Source: Incurvaria masculella (taxonomy: Eukaryota > Arthropoda > Insecta > Lepidoptera > Incurvariidae). Taken from it: a DNA stretch of 64,000 nt. Both the position numbers and the translations under genes were made by a program. The DNA lies in NCBI GenBank assembly GCA_946894095.1, contig OX335660.1, positions 5,337,001 through 5,401,000 on the forward strand, in the 5' to 3' direction. The stretch's first letter is position 1. Every line of letters starts with the position of its first letter. The notes beneath the pieces are model-generated. The model was given only the letters and a program-made list of their open reading frames with translations. It ran no database searches and had not been told where the DNA came from. Below are positions 12,101-24,100 of this stretch, piece by piece.

Positions 12101-15100
12101 CTTCTCGTAGAGCGTGTAGAGTCCAGTGCCTCTTGTGAACCCTAACATCTGGAGAAGCGTGGGATTCGGCTCTGGAAAGTGAAAATAGACACTGTCAATC
12201 TAGATCAGAATCGAAACACTAAGACTCTTCACAGACTAACCGCTCGTATAGCTATAATGTTCGTCAATCGCAGAACGCGTCTGATGGTTCCCTCGGCATG
12301 GGTTTTCGCTTGACGATGGGATAAGACCAATGCGAAAGAAAGTGCGAGATTGACAGCGTCACAATTAAGATAGCTCTTAGTTAGAGAGAGAGAAAGAGAG
12401 TTCCTGACATTTGAATCCCATCGAAAAATCTATCTTTCTGACAGAGTTTTATAGATTTTATCATGTCAAGCCTTGACTTGGTTATCATCCCGTACGCCTA
12501 ATCGCTGTGCAGGGTGCTTCATTGTTTTTTAAATAATCAATCAATCAATACCCAAGTCTCATGGGTCTACGATTTTCATGGATAGACGACAAAGACTGAA
12601 GTATGTGACCAACCGTTAATTTCGGTGAAGTATTTGCTTAGGTCCTCTGCCAGCTCATGCCCCGCTGTGGACACGAACTTGAGGGTATATTTCCAGGCTG
12701 CTCTACCGATGGCGCTGCACTCGTCATCTACGTAGGTCCCGTTGCTGCATTTGAGGTATTGCTCCCACATGATGGCCACGGGAACAGAGTCATCCACAGG
12801 TGTGGAGTCGATTCGTTCCAGGACTGCGTCCATTTTAGAGAAGACTTTTCTAAAAAAAAGGTGGTCTTTATAACGTATACCTCAATTTGCTACGAAACTG
12901 TAAAAGCGATTTCCCACAACTCTGATCCATTACCAACGTGCGGAGAGAAGCTAAATTTAAAAGGTTTAATTTTAAATAATTCGGCTACTCTATAGATTTA
13001 TTTAAGATACACAATGACATGAGGATTACAGAAATATTTAAATTAAATACATTCTTCTGAAACTCAGATTCCACGGATTCACTCGCGTGAATTCTGAGTT
13101 TCAGAAGATCAAGTAACCTTATTGGCCAATTCACGACTTGAGATATATTCCCTCTCGAGTTTCATTCAAGTCAGAAATTCAGACATTCAGTTGTGAATGA
13201 GAGATAACCGTTCAACCAACAACATATATTAATGGAAATGAGATGCTTTCAGTGATGAGCCCACGAACCTTGAACATTATTACTACTGTCTTCTCACCTA
13301 CTAAATTAGTGCTATTCCCAATTCTGTGCTCTCACCTAAACAATGTTGAATTTTGATCGTTCTCTCTGAAGGCGTCCACCGCGTATTTGACGGCGTCCGC
13401 AATGTTCAACCGCGTCTCGTTTGAAGAGCTGTCCGATAACTCGGCCTTCAGCATGCGGTCCATCCTATTCAGGTCACCGATGAACGCGTCAAAGTTGCCA
13501 GACAGCTTCAAGAATATGCGTGGCTCTGAAGGTGTACTATTATCCTGTTTTCCTGAAAACTGTATCAAAATGTTTAGGAAAGGGCAGATTGAAGGCGCGG
13601 ATTCTAATTTATATTCGTTGCATCATTGCTTGTAGATTCTCAAGGCCTACTCATGACTCTAACAGTCTTCTCAAGGCAAATAACAAATTAAAGACATTCA
13701 ACGGCAATTTAGAACGTTACAATAATCTCAAAACCCTTCTCCTTCCGATGTTCAACGGCATGGATTGTAACACTGACGGATTTTTTGGACTAATATGCTC
13801 CTGCTGATCCCGATTTTGCCCGGTGTCACACCATTTGCCCCTTTACCTCTTTTTATAAAAACATGTACGTACCACGGTTAGAAAACAGATGAAGCGAATT
13901 TCATGTTGTCATTGCATCTGTTAAATTAATATTATTTTTGCATCTACAGCTTCTAATACACAAGTTAAAATAAATATTACTCGTAGGGGCTGTAAATACT
14001 AATATGTTTAACACAGTTCTAAATGCAAGAAATCTACCGAAATTCATTAATATTCAGGATTTATTTTATTTTAAAGCGAATTATTGAGAAAGACTTGCAC
14101 CAAGTGCATTTCGGATATCGTGATTGGTGCTACAACTTTGAACTCGTGCATTAGTATTCAGACGATTATGTCACCCAATGAAATTGAAATCCACTCTCTC
14201 ATTAAACGGACAACACTAGATGGCGCTGACAGCTGACAGGCGACAGAGCACGGCAACACTGACCGCGGCGCGCAGCGTCCGCGCGTGCGCGCTGTCCGCC
14301 CACTCGCGGCGAAGCGCGCGGCCCGCGCACGCGAGCAGCTCGAGGCCGCGCGCCGCGTCCCCCGCCGCGGGCCCCAGCCCCACCGCGCCGGCGAGCCCGC
14401 GCTCCGAGCAGGGCCACGGAGGTCGACCGTTGAGTCTGGAGAGCACGTCGGATATCTGGAATGCACGTGGCGATTTAACTACAGACCCTGTTATCGATAA
14501 ACCCAGAACATCAACGGATTAGTCATACCATGTTTTGTCCCTTTCTATCGAATTTGAAACAGCATCGACATCAATGCATAGGACGACACATAGTTAACTA
14601 TTCCGAGGTTGATTTGGGTTCATTAGTAAAGTCCATCGTGTTTAAGGCATCACGTAATTTTGAAACGAATATTTTTTTAGATGTCAGTAATTTTGCTGGT
14701 TTCATTTATCACATTGAAGTAATGTCTATTTGACTGGTTAAATATATACGTATACTAGTTAAATTACGTGCTGAAGTTCAAATATTAATCAAGATACAAT
14801 ATTTTCTAATTATAATCAAACTCGAAGTGAGAAAGAAAATAGTACACATCAAGTATTGTGACCTTGGAACAAATCATTGAATTTTTTTTAATATTTGTCT
14901 CTTGTAGAGGGCAAAAAACTGTTTTCAGTATTATCCTGTGGTCATTATTCGAGGTAATGCCATATTTGTTAAACTAACTGTAACTTTAGCACTTACATTA
15001 GTATTGTCAGCAATCATAATATCTGCCGTCTCCTTGATCAGTTGTGGCAAGTTGGGTAAAATCAGCCTGGTCGCGTTTACGGTTATCGGCAGCTCTGGAA

Positions 15101-18100
15101 TCTCTAAACTGTCGTTCTTAACTGAAATCGCTGAAAACATAAAGATAGAATCATCTTATATTTGTGTCCAATTCACACAACTCAGTTTAACATCTTTCAA
15201 GTCAATTTTAAACTATTGTAATTTCATTATTCTTGAGCTGCCTGTTATGGATGACTAAGAACACGATTTGCTTCTTGCTATTCACATCAACATTCATCAC
15301 AAAACTGCAGATTTGTCTGCTTTGATTCAAACTAGGATGTCTTGTCTAGGATGTATTTAGGATGTCTCCCAAACCATCAGAACGACAAATCTAACGTTAG
15401 CGATTTCAGGCTGTCGCGAAGTCACAGGAAATCTAAGATTTGAACATTTTAAGAAATGCATTCTTTTACCATTGGCCAAGGTACACTTTTGCACGGAGAA
15501 ATTTAAATAGCGAAATCGTCTTCCAGGCCCTAACGTTCCCCTCAGTTCAGATTATATAAAAAAAAATTATCTCACGAGAAAGCGTCATTCTATGTCCGAA
15601 TATTTTGTTTTTTTTTTTATAAATATCTGTATTTTTCAGTAAACAAATTTATCGAAAATGAACGTAAAGAAAGACGACTTCATCCAATGTTTTTTTAACC
15701 AATGTTTTCCAATCTCTAAGGTATATTGAAAATATTCAAACATACAGACATATTTTGGAATCCAAAATTTCAAAAAACTAGTAAAACACTAAGAGCATGG
15801 GAGCATTTATCGCCCGTAGTATGGAGAATTGATAGGGTAACGACTCTCTTAAATTGGTGTACCTGTGACCAGTTGCACCATTTGTCCGGCGAGGACTAGG
15901 AAGCTGTTGGCGGCGGCGGCACCTGAGCGATATTCGCGCCAGCTCGGCGCATGCGCAGACAGCTCGAACAGGCGTCGGTCCAGTAGGTCGAGCGTAGTCA
16001 ATCCCAGCTTGAGGCTGGAAATCGACAAAGAATGCATATTTTTATCCGTATTTAGTATGCTTATGAAGCAGCATTGCTTCATAAGCATACTAAATACGGA
16101 TAAACTTTGTGATTTCTGGACAGGTGTAACGTCCAGAAAGGATTAACAGGCGATTACAAGGATGCATATTATCAGTTATATTATCAAAATAAAGTCAATG
16201 AGCGCTTTCAAAAACGGCCAATACGAGTAATTTCTTAATACAAGAAACAGGACCGTTTTATAAGCTAAGCCTGGTTTTCACCAAGTGCTGATTTATTTTA
16301 ATTGACACTTAAAGGGATTTTATTACTAACGCGCTGATTATCTTGTACCGGTATTGATTGCAAGATGCTAAAAAAGGCCCTTAAGGTGGCCCAACCCGGC
16401 GGGCCTAACTCATTCGCGGGCACGGTACAAAACCGTGCTGTTGCGCTCTGGGACCTTCTCTGTTTCAAAGAATAAGACAGGCTCCGTGATGAGAAAGATG
16501 CAACATGTCCACAAAAAAGACAATGTGCATAGTGTATGATTTGGTAAGATTTACGAAAATTTTAATTTCAAAACGACTTATAGCTAAAAGTAAACCACGA
16601 CCGCTGTAGTCAAAAATCTAACAAAAACGAAATAGATCATAAATCTTGATTAAATAAGCTATGTCTGATGACTAATCATTTTACGATGTTCTTACTTTAT
16701 CATTGCGTAATCCACCTCCAAAGTTATTGTATAAAACGCGCGAAAAATTCGAACCTTCGGACCTTATAACTTAGAAACCAAACACAATTTTACAATTCCA
16801 ACGGTCATCAGACATCTAGTTCGATCAAATAAAGCTATTTTGAGCCAAATTTTGGATCTCTGACAAGAAATATGGGCGTGATCTTCTTTCCCCTTTTGTA
16901 TGGGGAGATGAGCGGGATGGGCCACCTTAATATGTATGGCGATTAAGCTAATAAGAAGTAGGTGAAAAAGGCACTAAGGGCCGAGTGTACGAAAGGAAAA
17001 AAAATCAAAATCAACGTCAAACACGTCACTTTGTGTGGACAGTATGGAAGGAACACTATTTTGATCACTATAAGTGACGTATTTGAACATTGATTAACTC
17101 GGCCGTCTCTTCGTGCTACCGGGGCTAAGTCTTTCTTTAAATATAGCTTAATTACATACATCAATCTGATTTTGATAAACGACCATGTGGGCATATCTCA
17201 CCTCAAATGCATCGCCGAATCTAGATGATCATGGCCGAACCAGAACTGCTTGACCTTTTGACTCAGCTCGGTCACCTCTGCCGAGGTCGCGTTGTCCATC
17301 CGGTAAGTGGCGGGCGAGAGTACGTAGCCGAAATCCTTCTCCAGCAGGGAGTACAGGTTCCTCAGCTGGGAGATCAGCTCCACCCAGTTGACATCCTTCA
17401 TGGGATTGACGGGTTCGTGCAAAGTGGAACTGATCTGGAAGACGTTGACCAGATTATGTATGTAGATACTATGTTTTAAAGAATTTAAAATACTCAAGAT
17501 GAATCAATGATTGGGTAACTGTGACCAATTAGTGAAGAACAGAGAAACCTTAATATTTTTTGGTCCGATATATCAAAGATTGTAGAATTATGGCTATGCA
17601 TTTTCATTTCTTGAAACGATTGGTAGTCAATTACACTAAGTTACGCCACAAACTGATAGATCCGCGGTATGAAGAAGTAAAGAAGAACCCATACATAAAC
17701 TTTACTGATTTATAGATTTATTCCGTCCACATTTTTTTAATTTTTTTTTTATTTATTTATTTAGGAGAAAACACAGAGAGAAATACATAAAACAAAAATA
17801 ACAACATTATTAAGTACATAACAAAGAATACGTTTCCCTCGGGAACATAAAATTATATTGATGCTACACAAGGGTAATCGTAAACACAAAATTAGCTGAA
17901 ACAGAAACATGTTTGTAACAGAAAGCAGAAAGAGTTAGAGAAAACATGTTTGAGGTTACATAAAAAGAAAACATTCTGAGCTTCAGAAGTTCGAATATAG
18001 ATCGATTTCTAGAGGTGAAAAGCAATATATAAGCTATGTGAGTACTGATACATGAATGAAATAAAAACTTAAATCTTGATGCTAATGTCAAACAAGTTTT

Positions 18101-21100
18101 TGGTTTACAGTCGGTAAACAAATACCAAAATAAACAATGGGGTTTTTTTTAAAAAGGAATGAGGTTGTAACATGGTCATTGTACCATAGAAGTTATCATC
18201 ATATTGCCCGATTAAATGATAAACGTAAACCTTACTGCAAGTTCATTTTACAATTAATTTGAAGTTAATGGGATTCATCTACATTCTGCTAAAGATTCAA
18301 GACCAAACAGTTAGGTCATATAAGCATCAGAAAATAATGCTCACCGTACCTACAAACTTAGTTTGGAAATTATTTGAGATCCACTGTTCCGATCACTCGA
18401 TTTTCGGTATCTACTAGCATCCGTCTACTAATATTCTGTATATTTGTTAAATTTCTTCAAAAACCTATCCTGGGCAAAATCTCAGAGCAATATTTTTTTA
18501 AAATTGATTTTGTCTGTTATTTGATTCGATTAAAAAAACCAAAACCTGCAGAAAACATATTTTTTAGTGCTTTCATACAAAATGTAATAGTATTCTAAGC
18601 TGCAAACATTGGGTAATGTTAGATACAATAAAAAAACAAATTTAACAAAAAAAATAACCGACTTCAAAGGAAAAGCACTAAAAAGTAAAAAATAATTTTA
18701 ATTTTTGTAGTTACGATTTCTGTTATTTTTTGAGTCGGCGTCAGCCGGGCACGCGCTGCGCCAATCAAGAGAACCTAACCTAACCTAACCTAACCTAACC
18801 TAACCTAACCTAACCTTGGCTGACACCGACTCAAAAAATTACAGAAATCGTAACTACAAAAATGAAAATTATTTTTTACTTTTTAGTGCTTTTCCTTTGA
18901 AGTCGGTAATTTTTTTTGTTAAATTTGTTTTTTTATTTGTTTATTTTTAGTGAATATGAAGTAAATTTACTAATTTGTACACGTCCTTTCCAATAAAAAA
19001 AGAATCACTGAAATCGGTTGGCGTTATATTGAGTTATTCGTCGATTTGTCGCGCACATCTTAATACAAATTTAAGATTTTTATGATTTTCTCATGGATAT
19101 CATTGTCAGAACTTAACCAAATTAAAATGGGACCACTTGGGAAGCACTAGCTATCATTTAAAAAAATAATCATCAAAATCGGTTCACCCAGGCAAAAGTT
19201 ATGAGGTAACAAACATAAAAAAAAAACAAAAAAAAACAAAAAAAACATACAGACGAATTGATAACCTCCTCCTTTTTGAAGTCGGTTAAAAAAGCTGATG
19301 AATGGGCAGACAGGTTCTCAGATGATTTCCAAACTACTTTTTTATGGGGAACACACCTTTTCTGCAGTCGATATAATCAGAATAGTGAAAATGTCATAAC
19401 TTCAAACACACAAAATATCAAAATGCACTCTTTGCTGCAAATGCAATAGTAGCTTAAACATCGCGAAGTAGCTGATTGTATTGCATCATGAGTCGCCGGG
19501 CTAACAGGACGGGTGCATGAGAAACTTACTGCTTTAGCGAGGGTGGAGTTGCCGTCCAGAGTATTGTCAAGCTGCGTCGTGAACAGGCATAGTGTATCGG
19601 TCACACGCTTGCTGTCAATGTCCTTGGGGAAAATGAGGTACCGTGTCTCTCCACGACAGAACATGTCTGCGGGAGCGGTGGATAGCGCATTGTATGTCTG
19701 AAAATTGTTAACACATGTATAAATTATCTTAGCATAGCATTGCTTAATTTGTTAAGGAAATTATTGTTGGTCAACTGAGCTCTGTCCATAGCTTCAATAG
19801 TTGCAGCGCTTTGTTACTGTAGTCTTCAGCAACATAAGCATCTTGCAAAATATTTGGATGTTATGTTGCCTCAAAAACAAAGTATATTTGTTAAAAACTT
19901 TGAATCACATTATATTCCTGTACCCGATAATCCAAAACAATGAAAGTAGGTATGCTGCAGATGGTATTGTTGAATATTCGTCGCTTACCATTGAGGCACT
20001 GGGCACACTTATACACTTAAGATGCTTCGAAAAATGTCTCTCAACTGGCAAAGGTTCTGAATGAAGGATTAAACCGATTTTTTTCTACGAGTTTTGCGGA
20101 AAACAAATAGCAAATTTTCTCTTCTGAGGCTTAAGAAATCATTTGCTTCTATGGGAGCGGTTTTTTTTCGAGTTTCCGCAAGTTGTATATTTAGACCTAC
20201 AGACTCATCAGAAGTTTCAAAACCTTTTTTAGAATCTGGATTCACTTCGAATTTCCGAGACCCTTTCATAATCTTCCCATATATTCCACTATATTCCGCC
20301 GACATACCAAAGTAGTCGATATTGCACACCGGAAAACGGAATGTGGGAAGGCCGCCCGCCAGGTGGGACGACGACATCAAGTGCGTCGGCGGAAAGAAGT
20401 GGTTCCGTACCACTCAGGACTGGAGAAGGATTGGAGAGGCGTATGTCCAGCAGTGGACGCAAACACGCTGACTGACTGACTGACTGACTGATATTCCACT
20501 AGGACAAAAGAACGGACATCCCACCTTATCCCTATCGAGCAGCGTCGCCAGCAACGTCCTCACGATGTCAGCGTAGAGATCGCCGAAACCGTCGGTGAGC
20601 TGGCGCGGGTAGCCGGCGAGCTCAGCCCGCAGCGCCGCTACCAGCTCGCTGCTGCGGATCAAGATGGGCGCTATCTTCGCCTCCAGGATCGGGTTCTGCC
20701 GGACCACCTCGTGCGCCAGTGCACCGTGCACCGTGATACTGCGAACGTCATCGAATCATCGACGTGTCAAATAATATCGATCATCTCTGCCGGGAAGGGT
20801 GTGATGGTATTGTTACGAGCATCGCTGGTGCTATGGTGCTATTTTTTAACCGACTTCACAAATAGAGGAGGTTCTCTAAGTGTTCGACTGTATGTATTTT
20901 TTATGTCCGTTCACCGATTTCTCCGAAAATTGTGGACCGATTTTGAAAATTATTGTTTAAAAAAAGTAACGTAATCTAAATGATATGCTACAACAGATAG
21001 AGCTACCAGTATGTATTCGATTGATATCCGTCTAGAATACAAATGGTCGAATTTATAGATCCGAGATTTTACAATGCCATATATATGGTATCACTTTGGA

Positions 21101-24100
21101 TCCGCCTAGTGTCCTTGAGGATGCTGGGGCAAGTGTGTGCCTGTGAGAAACACCAGTCTTTGGCGCCTTTGTAAAGTATCAGAATTGGAACAGATGGAAA
21201 GACAGTGGATTGGGTCATTATTGCTCTATTTCTATTTCCATTTATTTAAACCTCTGTAATCAAACTTCACTGCGGATTCATTTAACTCAGTGAAGAGGAA
21301 CCCGCATACGAAGTTCAACAGTTTTCGTCCACATTTATGCTATAATATACTTATGAATAAACAAAGCAACAAATTAAAAAAAAACGAAATGTTACTGAAA
21401 TACTTATATTATTCGTATAACAGTTTTAAACAAAGCGCCATGGTCGAAGCGGCAATAAAAAAAATCCGTGTTTTTCATCCAATTCAATGCATCGGTGCTC
21501 ATACAGGGAAGGTCTTGACATGGCACCTAATTCCTTTGGGAATGTGGTGTATTGGCCTACATTTCATAACGGTAGCTGTGTGGTATTAGCCATCCATGTC
21601 AGGTTGCATAAAAAAAACCAAAACCTATTAAAAAGAAGATGCTTCGATTCCATACTGAGAAAATGTTGTAAATAACTCACAGTATATTCTTAACTAGCGG
21701 CAACTTCCCGCGCACAACTTTGAACAGTTCTGCGTCATCACTGACGTTGAAGAGACGTGGCCAATCCAGGTGATTTATCCTCCTCTCTCGAGACAGATCG
21801 TCCACGAGGGATCGCAGCGCCGAGAAGTCGTGCTCGATGCTGTAGAGCTCGGCGCTGTTGTCTTTGCCGATTGTCTCTGCTATGACGAGGGACGCCATTT
21901 TGTTTATCTGGGTACGGGAATATGTATCGATGTCAATTAACGGTGCAGAGAGTTTAAAACTATTAGTTACGACACTTTTTAGATCGCCAAAGAAAAAAAC
22001 CGGTTTGGGTTTTCGGTTTTAACTGATTATACTCAAGAAAGCAAAAGCTCACTATTATTCCGTTAGAGGTAGATATCCGTAAGGATCTTGAATATACTCT
22101 TAGACCAGCCAAGCTACTTCCTGGTTAACTGGTTCGTAAAAAAGATTTATTGCTGGCATGACTTCATAAGTGGTCGAATGAATTCAAATCCTTTAGGAGG
22201 ACATATAATGTTGCCTATGATTTGCTATTTTCATAATTTGAATAGCACTGATAAGAGGTATTTTTTATGTTTAGTAATTAAGAAATATCAGTATCAGATA
22301 CGAAATCGTGCTCTTGCGCTCTGCGACCTTCTCTGTCTCAAAGTCTCCGTGATGAGGAGGATGCAGCATGTCTACAAGGCAGACAATGCGCATAGGGTTT
22401 GATTTGGTCAGGTTTTCAAAAAATTTAATTACAAAACGGCTTATAGCTTAAAGTAAATCACGAAAACTGTAGTAAAAAATCACACAAAAAGCAAATTGAT
22501 TACATATTTTTTTTAAATATAACTAAACGAAAACAGCACACAATTAGAAGAGGAATCATGTAATGTAATAATAACAATTTATAATAGTTAGACTGAGCTA
22601 GTTAAGTTGGCAAACTTCGCGTTGTTGCTAGTACCAGCGCCTTAGGAGTTATTTTACTAAAGTAAAATAGTACTTTAGTTTGCATAGTATAATCATGTTT
22701 GCGTGGTCGGAACAGGGAGACTTCTCACGTCTACGAACTTGCGATCCTTGGATTACATGTCCACTGCTCTAACCAACTGAGCTATCCCGACAATTACGTC
22801 AGCCAACGATTTTGTCGATTATCTTCGAATCGACACAATGCTTCCCCTATCTCCTGGTAGATGACCTCGATGATGTTTTTGCGTATTGATCCTACGCTAA
22901 GGCATTTTGACTGCAATGATTGAGATATCAATCTTATTGCTGTCGTCACCAAAGTCGATTTGGGTATCGAACACTAAGAGTCAGCCCGGATTTATCCTTT
23001 TTTTAATTTTAAAATCTGATTACAATGCTTCAAATGTAGATGTCGCTGAAACTCAAATTAATGAGATAACGGCAATGTCCTATCCATTAAATACATAAAA
23101 TTCTCACGTTCTTCTTGACGTCGTGTACGCCGAAGGAGGCGACGACGTCGGCGACGTACGCGCGCCACGCGCCGCCGCAGAGCTGCGCGCGCAGCACGTC
23201 CGCCTCCGCGCGCGGCACGCGCACGAAGCTCTGCAGGCGGCGCGCGTCGCAGAACATCTGCTCGGCGCTGGGCAGCCGAGACGTGAACATCTGGAACCGA
23301 CGCAATCACTACATTTTTTTTATGTAACTGGACATGGATGACAGAACTGACCGTCAGATATTAACACATCACATGGGAACTAGGTGACATGGCAGGACCT
23401 TCCTTATATTGCTCGGCTACATTGAACTAGATGGAAAACACGGACAATTTTTCATTGCCGCTTCGACCATCGTTCATTCAATGCGATGGTACCAACCCGG
23501 GCGGGATCAACCGTACCACCTAGTAAGTAAGGAAGGGGACCTACAGTTATACGTGGAATCCGAACCACGGCCGGCCTCAACGGTTGAAAATGGTCACCGA
23601 TCCAGAACCTAACCGCGCTCAGAGGTGCTTCGCCAGCTTATCGAGTCGCAAGGCGTCGTACACTGAGCTACCGAGGCTGACGATGTTTAATTCGGAATAA
23701 ACTCGTGTTTCTTATATTTTTCCCCTGATTTCTGAGGTATGTATGTATTATTAATATGAAGTATTAATGTTGAACCTGGTGTTACAGAACAAGTAGTGGA
23801 AGAAGTGGCTGACCAGGAAGCTAGTGGCACGCACAACCGAAGGTCAGCTGAAGCCCAGACCTACCCAGCTCTCTTCTCGGAACGGATCGACACCATCTTA
23901 ATGGCTATCGACGTTCTGCGGGAGGTCCTTCTTGCGCTGCAGACCGGTTCAGATCTGATCTCGTAGCCACGGGCAGAGTTTGACGTCGCGCTAGTCGGGA
24001 TAGCCCCGATTCTGTTTTACCACTACTGCCTACTTGAATAGGGGTTTGATACGGCCACTTGATTGACTAGAGAGCAACCGTGGGTTTAAAGACATAAGAT

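Noticed and set aside
14220..14522. Long open frames on both strands across 14200-14520
   Set aside because: They are by-products of the extreme G+C of ABCA exon 17; only one minus-strand frame joins neighbouring exons in phase.
22733..22796. Functional tRNA gene
   Set aside because: The T-arm consensus and acceptor pairing are broken; better explained as a relic or SINE head.
23058..23309. Arg/Ala-rich minus-strand frame
   Set aside because: A shifted reading of exon 10; it has arginine runs from CGC/GCG repeats and does not connect to exons 9 and 11.
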